Part shown: one piece after another, positions 17,283-25,778 of the stretch
Position numbering within the stretch: the stretch's first letter is position 1
Layout of the letters: each line of letters opens with the position of its first letter
NCBI GenBank assembly: GCA_024641705.1
Contig: JAHECO010000001.1
Span: 321,897 to 385,896, forward strand
Origin: Candidatus Kryptoniota bacterium
GTDB taxonomy: Bacteria > Bacteroidota > Ignavibacteria > Kryptoniales > JAKASW01
DNA length: 64,000 nt
Direction: 5' to 3'
Made by a program: the position numbers and the translations under genes
Notes under the pieces: model-generated
Told to the model about the DNA's origin: nothing
Database searches by the model: none
What the model saw: the letters and a program-made list of their open reading frames with translations, nothing else

Positions 17283-18554
17283 ATGCTGTTTTACAGTAAG
17301 GGATCGGTCGATTCCAGGCTGTCGGTTGAGGATCTGAGAGAGGGCCTCCGCGAGGCGCTGGGAAAGTTGGGCGCGCGCAAGAAAGTCGTCGCGATTCCGC
17401 CCGACATAACAAGGCTGCATTCGCAGGCCGGAATACTGACCGAGCTTGTCTGGGAATACTACGGAGACAAGCTGTCGGATATTCTGCCTTCGATAGGAAC
17501 ACATGTACCGATGACCGATGCTGAGATTAGCGCTATGTACGGAAAGATTCCGAAGAGTCTCTTCCGGGTCCACAACTGGAGGGACGGTTTCGTCACGCTC
17601 GGTGAAGTCCCGCCCGACTATGTGCGCGAAGTGTCTGAAGGAGCTGTCGACTATGCGATCCCTATCCAGGTCGACCGGCTCGTGGCACAGGGCGGTCACG
17701 ACCTGATCCTGTCGGTAGGGCAGGTTGTGCCTCACGAAGTCATAGGCATGGCGAACCATAACAAGAACGTGTTCATCGGAACCGGAGGCAGAGAGGGAAT
17801 CAATAAGTCTCATTTCCTCGGGGCGGCATACGGGCTCGAAAGAATCATGGGACGCGCGGATACGCCGGTCAAGAGGGTGCTCAACTACGGCGCCGAACAT
17901 TTTGCGAAACACCTTTCGATAGTGTACGTGCTGACAGTCGTTGACAAGGATGAGACCGGTGGTATTGTGGTGAGGGGTCTGTTTGTCGGAGACGACCTGG
18001 AGTGTTTCAACCTGGCCGCGGAACTTTCGTTGAAGGTAAACTTCTTCATGCTCGATCAGCCGCTGAAGAAGGTCGTCGTCTATCTCGATCCTGCCGAATT
18101 CAAGTCGACATGGCTGGGCAACAAATCCGTCTACCGGACCCGCATGGCGATCGCGGACGGCGGCGAGCTTATCGTGCTGGCGCCCGGCCTGAAAGAGTTC
18201 GGCGAGGATGGAGGCAACGATGCCATAATCCGGAAGTACGGTTACGCCGGTACGCCGCGTGTTCTCGAGCTCGTCAAACGGAACGACGATCTCAAGAATG
18301 CTCTCGGCGCTGCCGCTCACCTGATACACGGATCCTCCGAAGGGAGATTTTCGATAACGTACTGTCCCGGCCGCCTGACGAAAGACGAGATCGAAAGTGT
18401 TAATTTCAATTATGCCGATCTCGGCGCGATGATGAGGCGATACGATCCGGCAAAGCTGAAGGACGGTATGAACGTGCTCCCGGACGGGGACGAAGTGTTC
18501 TACGTTTCAAATCCTGCGCTCGGGCTGTGGGCGCACAAGGGTCGTTTCAAATAG
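17283..18554 (+). CDS. Nickel-dependent lactate-racemase family protein (LarA-like, DUF2088)
   Basis: 423 residues. N-terminal AIPPDITRLHS matches the P-D-x-T-R motif of LarA; SIGTHVPM corresponds to the GTH catalytic-His region; GQVVPHEVIGMANHNKNVFIG matches the second active-site segment. Counting from PHE, the Lys of NHNK lies 10 residues after the His, the same spacing as His174 to Lys184 (the nickel-pincer attachment Lys) in Lactobacillus LarA, so the cofactor site looks kept. LarA homologues racemise or epimerise many 2-hydroxy acids, including sugar acids; next to 6-phosphogluconate dehydrogenase and a KDG-type kinase a sugar-acid substrate is plausible. The cofactor genes larB, larC and larE are not in the window. 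Confidence 0.85.
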   Translation: MLFYSKGSVDSRLSVEDLREGLREALGKLGARKKVVAIPPDITRLHSQAGILTELVWEYYGDKLSDILPSIGTHVPMTDAEISAMYGKIPKSLFRVHNWRDGFVTLGEVPPDYVREVSEGAVDYAIPIQVDRLVAQGGHDLILSVGQVVPHEVIGMANHNKNVFIGTGGREGINKSHFLGAAYGLERIMGRADTPVKRVLNYGAEHFAKHLSIVYVLTVVDKDETGGIVVRGLFVGDDLECFNLAAELSLKVNFFMLDQPLKKVVVYLDPAEFKSTWLGNKSVYRTRMAIADGGELIVLAPGLKEFGEDGGNDAIIRKYGYAGTPRVLELVKRNDDLKNALGAAAHLIHGSSEGRFSITYCPGRLTKDEIESVNFNYADLGAMMRRYDPAKLKDGMNVLPDGDEVFYVSNPALGLWAHKGRFK

Positions 18555-18625
18555 ATTCAGCGGGCAGGAATCAGCGAATCAGATCAATGAAAGTTTTCAA
18601 CTCTTAATTCAAAAGGAAAAGTCGA

Positions 18626-20080
18626 ATGTCACAGAAAGCAGATATCGGTTTAATCGGACTGGCGGTCATGGGCGAAAATCTCGTGCTGAACATGGAGAGC
18701 CGCGGTTTCACTGTGGCGGTGTTCAACCGTACCGTCGAGAAGGTAACTCATTTTGTCGAAGGGCGGGCGAGGGGAAAGAATATTATCGGAACTCACAGCA
18801 TAGAGGAGCTGGTCTCATCGCTCAAGACTCCCCGCAAGATAATGTTGATGGTGAAAGCCGGCAAGCCGGTTGACGAGTTCATAGAGCACCTCATTCCGCA
18901 CCTTGAGAAAGGCGACATAATAATCGACGGCGGGAACTCCCATTATCCCGACACGATCCGCAGGACGAAATACCTCGAGAGCAAAGGTCTGCAGTATATT
19001 GGCACCGGCGTATCCGGCGGTGAAGAAGGAGCGCTGAAGGGACCGTCTATCATGCCCGGCGGGTCCCCGGACGCGTGGCCGCATGTGAAGCCGATATTCC
19101 AATCGATCGCCGCAAAGGTGGAAGACGGCACCCCATGCTGCGACTGGGTCGGGAGCGATGGCGCCGGGCATTTCGTCAAGATGGTCCATAACGGCATCGA
19201 ATACGGCGATATGCAGCTCATTACCGAAGCATACCAGATTATGAAAGAGCTCCTCGGGATGGGTGCCGAAGAAATGCACGAGGTGTTCAAGAAATGGAAC
19301 ACGGGGGACCTGAACAGCTACCTGATCGAGATAAGCAGGGACATCCTGGCGTTCAAGGACACTGACGGGAAGCCGCTTGTCGATAAGATCCTGGATACCG
19401 CCGGCCAGAAGGGGACCGGCAAATGGACAAGCGAGACATCTCTCGACCTTGGAATCCCCCTCACGCTCATAAGCGAAGCGGTCTACGGCCGCTGTCTCTC
19501 GGCGATGAAGGAAGAGCGGGTCGAGGCGGCGAAAGTTCTGCAGGGTCCAAAGCCGTCCTTCAAAGGCGACAAGCAGGCATTCCTCAACGACCTCGAGAAA
19601 GCCCTCTACGCGTCGAAGATCGTTTCTTACGCACAGGGGTTCACGCTCCTTCGTGCGGCCGCGGCGGAGTACAAGTGGAACCTCAACTACGGCGGGATCG
19701 CGCTTCTGTGGAGAGGGGGCTGCATAATCCGCAGCATCTTCCTGGGTAAGATAAAGGAAGCATTCGACAGTAGTCCAAGCCTCAGCAACCTTCTCCTCGA
19801 TCCGTTCTTCAAAGGAAAGATCGAGCAGTCACAGGACGGATGGCGAAGGGTCGTGTCGACCGCCGTCATGAACGGGATCTGGGTACCGGCATTCTCGACG
19901 GCGCTGAACTACTTCGACGGTTACCGCAACTCGCGGCTGCCGGCGAACCTCCTGCAGGCGCAGCGCGACTATTTCGGCGCACATCAGTACGAGCGCGTCG
20001 ACAAACCGCGCGGAGAATTCTTCCACACGAACTGGACGGGCCGCGGCGGCGAAACGGCATCGTCGACATATTTGGTTTAA
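18626..20080 (+). CDS. gnd: 6-phosphogluconate dehydrogenase, decarboxylating
   Basis: 484 residues, the length of the classic dimeric enzyme. Oxidative pentose-phosphate step from 6-phosphogluconate to ribulose-5-phosphate. Motifs: IGLIGLAVMGENLVLNM, GGNSHYPDT, GTGVSGGEEGA, KMVHNGIEYGDMQLI, and DTAGQKGTGKWTS. The C-terminus ends with the usual FHTNWTGRGG. Preceded by AAAAGGAAAAG. An AT-rich palindromic repeat separates it from the kinase gene downstream. Confidence 0.96.
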   Translation: MSQKADIGLIGLAVMGENLVLNMESRGFTVAVFNRTVEKVTHFVEGRARGKNIIGTHSIEELVSSLKTPRKIMLMVKAGKPVDEFIEHLIPHLEKGDIIIDGGNSHYPDTIRRTKYLESKGLQYIGTGVSGGEEGALKGPSIMPGGSPDAWPHVKPIFQSIAAKVEDGTPCCDWVGSDGAGHFVKMVHNGIEYGDMQLITEAYQIMKELLGMGAEEMHEVFKKWNTGDLNSYLIEISRDILAFKDTDGKPLVDKILDTAGQKGTGKWTSETSLDLGIPLTLISEAVYGRCLSAMKEERVEAAKVLQGPKPSFKGDKQAFLNDLEKALYASKIVSYAQGFTLLRAAAAEYKWNLNYGGIALLWRGGCIIRSIFLGKIKEAFDSSPSLSNLLLDPFFKGKIEQSQDGWRRVVSTAVMNGIWVPAFSTALNYFDGYRNSRLPANLLQAQRDYFGAHQYERVDKPRGEFFHTNWTGRGGETASSTYLV

Positions 20081-20094
20081 AGAAAAGAAAACTC

Positions 20095-20297
20095 GAAATG
20101 CTAAACTCTAAATCCTAAATGAGCGCCATGCGCCATCCCGCATATCCTTTTTGAATAACGATGAGCGGGACAAATACGAATGTCCAACATTCTTGATTGT
20201 GAAACGGCTGTGTCGTGCATCCACCAATGCCCTTCGTTGAATGCATGGGGCCTTTTGAGTTTTGGATTTGTTTAGAGTTTAGTATTTAGGGCTTAGG
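20095..20297. repeat. AT-rich palindromic element (CTAAACTCTAAATCC family), copy 1
   Basis: The left arm around 20098-20115 (AAATGCTAAACTCTAAA) is complementary at 16 of 17 positions to the right arm around 20271-20287 (TTTAGAGTTTAGTATTT). The right end, TTTTGGATTTGTTTAG ... TTTAGGGCTTAGG, is nearly identical to the right end of the element at 56215-56367. The middle carries no gene. A MITE-like dispersed repeat is the best reading. Confidence 0.65.
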
Positions 20298-20352
20298 TTT
20301 TCTTAAGAAGTGTGGTAGGGCATAACTACAAAACAATAAATAGGGATTTCAT

Positions 20353-21435
20353 ATGAGTGATGATCTCAATGTACCGCAAAAGGGTGCGCTCGATTTTGTG
20401 TCGCTGGGTGCGCTCGTTCACAGGCTCGATCCGGGAATAGTCCCTTTCAGGAAAGCGACGGAATGCAGGATCCACGTCAGCGGCGGCGAGTTCAATGTGG
20501 CCGCCAACCTCGCGGACTGCTTCCAGCTGAACACCGGTATCGTTTCCGCAATTGTGGATTATCCGATAGGCGACTTGATCACCGAGCGGGTGAAAGCGAT
20601 GGGGGTCAAGCCGTTCTACAAGCGCTTCAAACACAACGGAGTAAACGGGCCTAACATGGCGACGGTGTACAGCGACATGGGACACGGCATCAGGCCTCCC
20701 GTCGTGTTCTACAACCGTGCCAACGAAGCAGCCGCTCAGCTCAAGCCGGGCGACTTCGATTGGGGGACGATCTTCTCGGGCGGTGTCAGGTGGTTCCACA
20801 GCGGCGGGATCTTCGCGGCGCTTTCCGAAACGACGGGTGAGGTCATTGTGGAAGGGATGAAGGCCGCGAAGAAAGCGGGAGCCATTGTCAGCTTCGATCT
20901 CAACTTCCGGGAAAAACTCTGGAATATCTGGGGCGGTCAGAAGAAGGCGGTCGAGGTAGTAGCCCGCATCGTGGAGAACGTCGATGTCCTGGTCGGAAAT
21001 GAGGAGGACCTGCAGAAAGGCCTCGGGATCCCGGGACCGGAGGTTTCCTCGAAGTCGAAGCTCGACCCGAGCACTTTCTTCGGCATGATCGACAAGGTTG
21101 TGGCCAAGCATCCGCAGGTAAAGGTGGTCGCGACGACGCTCCGGGAGGTGCATTCGACGAACCACCACGGGTGGGGAGCGGTCGCGTGGGTTAACGGAAA
21201 GACTTACGCGTCACCTACCGCGGATCTCGACGTACTTGACCGCGTCGGCGGCGGCGACGGGTTCGCCTCGGGATTCTTCTTCGGTCTCCTTACAGGTGAG
21301 ACTCCGGAGGAAGCGGTGAAACTCGGCTGGGCTCACGGAGCTTTGCTGACGACATTCCCCGGCGACACGACAATGGCAACCGTCGACCAGGTCCGTGCCT
21401 TCGCGAAGGGCGGATCGGCAAGGATCCAGCGATAG
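20353..21435 (+). CDS. PfkB-family sugar kinase (2-keto-3-deoxygluconate kinase-like)
   Basis: 360 residues. Ribokinase-fold kinase: GGEFNVAANLADC near the N-terminus, SGGIFAALSE, VSFDLNFREKLW, VGNEEDL, and the ATP/catalytic motif DRVGGGDGFASGFFFGL with the catalytic Asp. The NFRxxLW segment is common in KDG kinases. It would phosphorylate 2-keto-3-deoxygluconate from uronic or sugar acid breakdown, consistent with the GH67 glucuronidase at 49623 and gnd upstream; the substrate is inferred. Confidence 0.85.
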   Translation: MSDDLNVPQKGALDFVSLGALVHRLDPGIVPFRKATECRIHVSGGEFNVAANLADCFQLNTGIVSAIVDYPIGDLITERVKAMGVKPFYKRFKHNGVNGPNMATVYSDMGHGIRPPVVFYNRANEAAAQLKPGDFDWGTIFSGGVRWFHSGGIFAALSETTGEVIVEGMKAAKKAGAIVSFDLNFREKLWNIWGGQKKAVEVVARIVENVDVLVGNEEDLQKGLGIPGPEVSSKSKLDPSTFFGMIDKVVAKHPQVKVVATTLREVHSTNHHGWGAVAWVNGKTYASPTADLDVLDRVGGGDGFASGFFFGLLTGETPEEAVKLGWAHGALLTTFPGDTTMATVDQVRAFAKGGSARIQR

Positions 21436-21444
21436 CAAGTGTTT

Positions 21445-21470
21445 GGCCGTCACCTATGTGGGTGACGGCC
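21445..21470. terminator. Strong hairpin after the kinase gene
   Basis: GGCCGTCACC-TATGTG-GGTGACGGCC is a perfect 10-bp stem with a 6-base loop, 10 bases past the kinase stop. No T-run follows (GGATCCCCC), so it may be a REP-like hairpin or a transcript-stabilising element and not a true intrinsic terminator. The GTGACGGCCGG end recurs beside the transposase remnant at 25646. Confidence 0.5.
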
Positions 21471-21630
21471 GGATCCCCCGTCGCTGAATTGAATCTCTGA
21501 TTTTCCCTCCCTATTTTGGCTCCGTCAGAGGACCTGTTTTAAGACCATTTCGGTATGCCGGAGCACCTGCCTTGAATTAACTCTTTCAATCCGAGAATCG
21601 TACATAACGTTCGAAAGCGGGTCAGGTGTC

Positions 21631-23247
21631 GTGCCAAAGCGGCTTTCACAACAGATAATCATTTCCTTGACGATTATCGTCATGGTGGTATCGGGGGTTT
21701 CCGGATATATCAGCCTGAAGAACCAGGAGCGCGAGATCCTGCAGGCCATGATCACGGGGGCCGACCAGCTCTCCAAAGGGATCACGAGTGCAACATGGCA
21801 CGCGATGCTGGCCGACGACCGGTCGGCAGCCTACGAGGTGATGCAGACAATCGCCGCCAATCCGGGGATCAGCCGCATCAGGATATTCAACAAGGAAGGG
21901 AGGGTGATGTTCTCGACGAAAGCGGTCGACGAGAAGCAGGTGAACAAGAGTGCCGAAGCCTGCGCCATGTGCCACGCCTCATCGAAGCCGCTCGTGAACA
22001 TTGATGCCTCCTCGCGAGCCAGGATTTTCCGCCCCGCCGACGGGAACAGGCAGCTCGCGATGATCACGCCTATCTATAACGAACTTTCCTGCAGCGACGC
22101 CCCGTGCCACGCTCATCCGAAGACGACGAACGTGCTGGGAGTCCTCGACGTCGCGTTCGACCTGGGGCCTCTCGATTCAGAGTTAAGTGCGGCAAGAGTT
22201 GAAGTCCTAGCGGTCACCGGCATCCAGATTGTTCTCATAGGACTCTTTATCGTCTTCTTTACCCGTCGCTTCGTCGACAAGCCTATCAATCAGCTGATTG
22301 CAGGGACCCGGGCGGTCAGCGAGATGCAGCTCGATCACGTTGTCGAGATCACCTCCAGCGCGGATCTCGGAGAGCTCGCGCACGAGTTTAACGTTATGAG
22401 CGAGCGGCTCAACAAGGCGATGGCGGAGCTTAACCAGGCTACCCAGGATCTCGAGCTGAAAGTCAAAGACAGAACTAAGCAGCTGGAGGTGGCACATCAG
22501 AAGCTCCTGCAGAGCGACCGGCTTGCATCGCTCGGTCAGCTGTCCGCTACCGTGGCACACGAAATAAACAACCCTATATCAGGTGTCCTGAATCTCGCGA
22601 TGCTCCTCGACAGGATCATGAAGGAGGACGGTATCCCGAAAGACCGGCTCCCCGAGTTCAGGAGGTACCTCGGCCAGATCATAGATGAAACGACCCGGGT
22701 CGGAAGGATCGTGTCCGACCTCCTCGCCTTCTCGCGGAGGTCGAAACCGCAGAGCACGAACATGGACCTGAACGGGGTTATCAAAAGCACCCTTCTGATA
22801 CTCAGACACAGGCTGGAGCTCGGGGACATCGCGCTGGAGCTTCATCTGTCCGATACACTGCCGCTTGTGGAATGCGACGGTTCGCAGATGCAGCAGGTTC
22901 TTATAAACCTTGTGATGAACGGCGCCGAAGCGTGCCAGAACAAAGGCCACGGTACGATATCGATAATGACGAGACGGGAAAACGAATCTGTCGTTCTCCA
23001 GATATCCGACACCGGGGACGGGATTCCCAAAGAAGCTCTTCCCAGGATCTTCGATCCCTTTTTCACGACGAAAGGCGAGGTGAAGGGGATCGGACTGGGA
23101 CTGTCAGTGGCCTACGGGATTGTCGACGCGCACGGGGGCGATATCAGCGTCGAAAGCACCGTCGGTATGGGAACTGTATTTACGGTCACTATCCCTATCA
23201 AGAAATCGCCGGTTCAGTCGGGCGAACTCACCGGAGTGAAGGGCTGA
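21631..23247 (+). CDS. Membrane sensor histidine kinase with a c-type-haem motif in the sensor domain
   Basis: 538 residues, GTG start. TM1 at about residues 8-25 (IIISLTIIVMVVSGVSGYI); a periplasmic domain of about 170 residues with a haem-binding ACAMCHA (CxxCH) and a second CSDAPCHAHP (CX4CH-like); TM2 (IQIVLIGLFIVFF); a HAMP segment; a coiled linker; HisKA with VAHEINNPISG; HATPase_c with LVMNGAEA, DTGDGIP and GIGLGLSVAYGIV. It should sense redox state or a small gas/ligand through a covalently bound haem. Its stop overlaps the ATG of the archaemetzincin gene, and a sigma-54 activator follows, making one three-gene unit. Confidence 0.9.
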   Translation: MPKRLSQQIIISLTIIVMVVSGVSGYISLKNQEREILQAMITGADQLSKGITSATWHAMLADDRSAAYEVMQTIAANPGISRIRIFNKEGRVMFSTKAVDEKQVNKSAEACAMCHASSKPLVNIDASSRARIFRPADGNRQLAMITPIYNELSCSDAPCHAHPKTTNVLGVLDVAFDLGPLDSELSAARVEVLAVTGIQIVLIGLFIVFFTRRFVDKPINQLIAGTRAVSEMQLDHVVEITSSADLGELAHEFNVMSERLNKAMAELNQATQDLELKVKDRTKQLEVAHQKLLQSDRLASLGQLSATVAHEINNPISGVLNLAMLLDRIMKEDGIPKDRLPEFRRYLGQIIDETTRVGRIVSDLLAFSRRSKPQSTNMDLNGVIKSTLLILRHRLELGDIALELHLSDTLPLVECDGSQMQQVLINLVMNGAEACQNKGHGTISIMTRRENESVVLQISDTGDGIPKEALPRIFDPFFTTKGEVKGIGLGLSVAYGIVDAHGGDISVESTVGMGTVFTVTIPIKKSPVQSGELTGVKG

Positions 23248-23828
23248 TGCGAAAGGTTTACGTTTCCCCGGTGGGAGCTGTCGGCGGAGAAATGATGACG
23301 ATGATCGCCCGTCACGTGAGCGAATTGTTCGGGTTCGAGGTCGAGAGGTACACCTCGTTCCCCGAGCCTGACTATGCGCTCGATGGAAGGAGGATGCAGT
23401 ACAGTTCCACGCTGATCCTGCAGAACCTCGCGCAGGTCTGTCCGCCTGATGCCGTCAGATTCCTTGTGGTCACCGGAGCCGACCTGTTTATCCCGATGGT
23501 TACCTTCGTTTACGGCCAGGCGCAGCTGTCTGGGAGAGTCGCGATAGTCTCTCTCGCGAGAATGGCACAGGAGTTCTACGGTCTGCGTGCTAACAAGGAA
23601 CTCATGATACGCCGCATGAGAAAAGAGGTGGCACACGAACTGGGGCACACTTTCGGGCTCGTGCACTGCCGCGACAGGTCATGTCTCATGTCGCTCTCGA
23701 CCGAAATCCCCCAGATCGACGTGAAGTCGGACGATTTTTGCAGAAGCTGCTGGACGGTATTGGAGGAGGAACTTATGAAACTGAGGAAAGAAAGGAAGAA
23801 GAACAAAGTAGTGGAGTTACGCAGATGA
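23247..23828 (+). CDS. Archaemetzincin-family zinc metalloprotease
   Basis: 193 residues. Shows the archaemetzincin zinc signature AHELGHTFGLVHC (HExxHxxGxxHC) followed by further cysteines (CLMSLS, DFCRSC), the second zinc-site pattern of this family. No signal peptide, so probably cytosolic. Its start overlaps the kinase stop by one base and its stop overlaps the response-regulator ATG by 4 bp, so it is translated as part of the two-component operon. Substrate unknown; a link to signalling is inferred from context only. A longer in-frame reading upstream is just the shadow of the kinase gene. Confidence 0.9.
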   Translation: MRKVYVSPVGAVGGEMMTMIARHVSELFGFEVERYTSFPEPDYALDGRRMQYSSTLILQNLAQVCPPDAVRFLVVTGADLFIPMVTFVYGQAQLSGRVAIVSLARMAQEFYGLRANKELMIRRMRKEVAHELGHTFGLVHCRDRSCLMSLSTEIPQIDVKSDDFCRSCWTVLEEELMKLRKERKKNKVVELRR

Positions 23829-25183
23829 AAACGCAATGGGAAATACTCGTGGTAGACGACGAAGAGGTGATGAGAGAATCTTTGGTGGCGTGGCTGCGCG
23901 AAGACGGCTACGGTGTCGATTCCGCCGCGTCGGGCAACGCCGCGATCGAGAAGGCGAAGGAAAAAGATTACGCGATTTACTTCATCGATTTGAAAATGCC
24001 CGGCGGGATAGACGGTATCGAGACGATGATGGAGATTAGAAAATTTCACCCCGATGCCTCGATAATCATCATCACCGCCTACGCCACAGTCGACACGGCC
24101 ATTTCCGCCATGAAGGAAGGGGCGCAGGAGTATATCGTTAAGCCCTGCAACCCTAAGGAAATTTCGATCCTCGTGGAGAGGATAATAAAGGTGAAGAATC
24201 TCCAGCGGGAGAATATGATACTGAGAAAGAAGCTGACCCGGCAGTACAGTTTCCACGATATAATCAGCAAGAATCCCAGGATGCACCACATCTTCGAGCT
24301 GGTACAGGAAATCTCGAGCCTGAAGAGTACGGTGCTCATCCAGGGCGAAAGCGGTACGGGGAAGGAGTTGCTGGCCAGGGCTATCCACTATTCGGGAGAC
24401 CGGGCGTCGAAGCCGTTCATCGGGGTCTCCTGCGCGGCACTTGCCGAGACACTGCTGGAATCCGAGCTCTTCGGCCACGAGAAGGGGGCGTTCACCGGCG
24501 CGGTTGCGCAGAAGAAGGGCAAGTTCGAACTCGCGGACGGCGGAACGATTTTTCTCGATGAGATCGGGGACATCTCTCCGAAACTTCAGATGGACCTGCT
24601 CCGCGTGCTGCAGGAAAGGAGTTTCTACAGGGTCGGCGGGACAGAGGAGCTGACCGTGGACGTCCGTGTTATCGCGGCCACGCACAGGGATCTTTCCGAA
24701 GCCGTGGCAGCGGGAACATTCAGGGACGATCTCTACTATCGCCTCAATGTGATAAACATACAGATCCCACCTCTCAGGGAGAGGCGCGAAGATATACCCA
24801 TACTTGTCAGAAGCTTCATGGAACGGCTTTCGCACGAGCTCGGCAAAGAAATAGAGGATATTACGGAATGCGGGCTCAAACTCCTGATGGATTACAACTG
24901 GCCGGGCAATGTCCGCGAACTTGAGAACGCGGTCGAAAGGGCGATGGTGACATGCAAGAATGCCGTTCTTACGGATGAGGATTTCGGGTTTCTCGAGCAA
25001 AACGGCTCGAAGAAGCAGTCATGGAATGTGCCCGATAACCTTCCCCTTACGGACGTGGAAAAGCAGGTCATCGCAGCGACGATCAGACGGACAGGCGGAA
25101 ACATAAAGGAGGCGGCCTCGGTACTCGGGATTGACAGGTCGACGCTTTACGAGAAGATAAAGAGGTACGAGATACAGAGGTGA
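23825..25183 (+). CDS. NtrC-type sigma-54-dependent response regulator
   Basis: 452 residues. Receiver domain [16 protein letters not shown] with the phospho-acceptor Asp in [13 protein letters not shown]+ domain with Walker [14 protein letters not shown], the sigma-54-contacting GAFTGA loop (KGAFTGAV), Walker [13 protein letters not shown]-terminal Fis-type [28 protein letters not shown]. It activates sigma-54 RNA polymerase, presumably after phosphorylation by the kinase encoded two genes upstream. Start at 23825, overlapping the previous stop (ATGA). A candidate sigma-54 promoter is found upstream of the redox operon at 33006-33019. Confidence 0.95.
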   Translation: MKTQWEILVVDDEEVMRESLVAWLREDGYGVDSAASGNAAIEKAKEKDYAIYFIDLKMPGGIDGIETMMEIRKFHPDASIIIITAYATVDTAISAMKEGAQEYIVKPCNPKEISILVERIIKVKNLQRENMILRKKLTRQYSFHDIISKNPRMHHIFELVQEISSLKSTVLIQGESGTGKELLARAIHYSGDRASKPFIGVSCAALAETLLESELFGHEKGAFTGAVAQKKGKFELADGGTIFLDEIGDISPKLQMDLLRVLQERSFYRVGGTEELTVDVRVIAATHRDLSEAVAAGTFRDDLYYRLNVINIQIPPLRERREDIPILVRSFMERLSHELGKEIEDITECGLKLLMDYNWPGNVRELENAVERAMVTCKNAVLTDEDFGFLEQNGSKKQSWNVPDNLPLTDVEKQVIAATIRRTGGNIKEAASVLGIDRSTLYEKIKRYEIQR

Positions 25184-25189
25184 GAGCTG

Positions 25190-25216
25190 ACCTTGTGAAG
25201 GTTAGTTGAACCTTGC
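25190..25216. other. Hairpin after the response regulator (GAAGGTT/AACCTT type)
   Basis: AAGGTT-AGTTG-AACCTT forms a small stem 14 bases after the regulator stop, preceded by ACCTTGTG. It shares its core with the hairpins at 14155 and 15185, which are also placed just after a stop codon. Confidence 0.4.
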
Positions 25217-25251
25217 GCCGGGTGTATCGGGATCTTCTACACCACGGGGTC

Positions 25252-25302
25252 GCCACGGACCGCTCCGTGACGAGAAAGGAGGGTGCACGGTGGGATTGCG
25301 CG
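25252..25302. repeat. Left direct repeat flanking the REP-transposase remnant
   Basis: A hairpin CCACGGAC-CGC-TCCGTGACG, then GAGAAAGGAGGG and TGGGATTGCG. The same order of hairpin, ribosome site and start-codon region recurs at 25727-25778 (TCACGGACCAATCCGTGA, GAGAAGGAGG, TGGGATTGCG). In this copy the sequence leads into the transposase gene. Confidence 0.6.
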
Positions 25303-25613
25303 GACGTTCTTCATTTTCAGATGAGACCACGTATTTTGTCACGACAACGGTCGTGGGCTTTGCCCCCGTCTTCAGAGAGGATTGCTACTGCGACATCCTA
25401 GTCCGAAACATCAGACACTATCAGCAAAGATATAGATTCAATATCTTCGGGTATGTCATCATGCCGACTCATTTCCATTGGATCGTAGAGGTACAACCCG
25501 CGATCGGGACTATCTCGGATGTTATGCGTGATCTGAAGAAGTACAGTGCGCGGAATTATTGTTTGGATGATCACTCAATTCTTTATGTCAATACGCATTG
25601 GTATGATGGATGA
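25290..25613 (+). pseudogene. REP-associated tyrosine transposase, truncated
   Basis: 107 residues from a GTG preceded by GAAAGGAGGG. It has the IS200/Y1 (HUH) family pattern: TTYFVTTTVVGFAPVF at the N-terminus, FGYVIMPTHFHWIVEV with the HxH metal-binding pair (HFH), then DVMRDLKKYSARNY. Intact REP-associated transposases run to about 150-200 residues; this one stops soon after the helix that follows, so it is probably a decayed copy. It lies between direct repeats and several CACGG/CCGTG hairpins, the usual setting of such genes. Whether it still acts is doubtful. Confidence 0.75.
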
Positions 25614-25633
25614 TGCTGGGGCTGCAAGGTCGC

Positions 25634-25653
25634 GTCACGGCGTGGGCCGTGAC
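25634..25653. repeat. REP-like hairpin downstream of the transposase remnant
   Basis: GTCACGGC-GTGG-GCCGTGAC is a perfect 8-bp stem, 20 bases past the truncated gene. It shares the CACGG/CCGTG core with the hairpins at both flanks and the GTGACGGCCGG end with the hairpin at 21445. Confidence 0.6.
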
Positions 25654-25726
25654 GGCCGGGGTGAACAAGAAGATGAAGAGACACTAGATACAGAGACAAG
25701 ATCACGTAACACACGGGCACAAGGGA

Positions 25727-25778
25727 GTCACGGACCAATCCGTGACTGAGAAGGAGGACGACCGGATGGGATTGCGGT
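25727..25778. repeat. Right direct repeat flanking the REP-transposase remnant
   Basis: TCACGGAC-CAA-TCCGTGA hairpin, then GAGAAGGAGG and ATGGGATTGCGG. It copies the hairpin, ribosome site and first codons of the transposase (left copy at 25252-25302), after which the sequence runs into the end of the minus-strand gene at 25778. It looks like the 5' end of a second, lost element. Confidence 0.55.

Noticed and set aside
21445-21470. Possible CRISPR-like or attachment-site repeat
   Set aside because: It is a simple hairpin with no spaced copies. No CRISPR array, integrase or prophage genes were seen anywhere in the window.
22872-23246. Upstream extension of the archaemetzincin frame
   Set aside because: It overlaps the kinase ATPase domain in another frame; the ATG at 23247 couples perfectly to the kinase stop.
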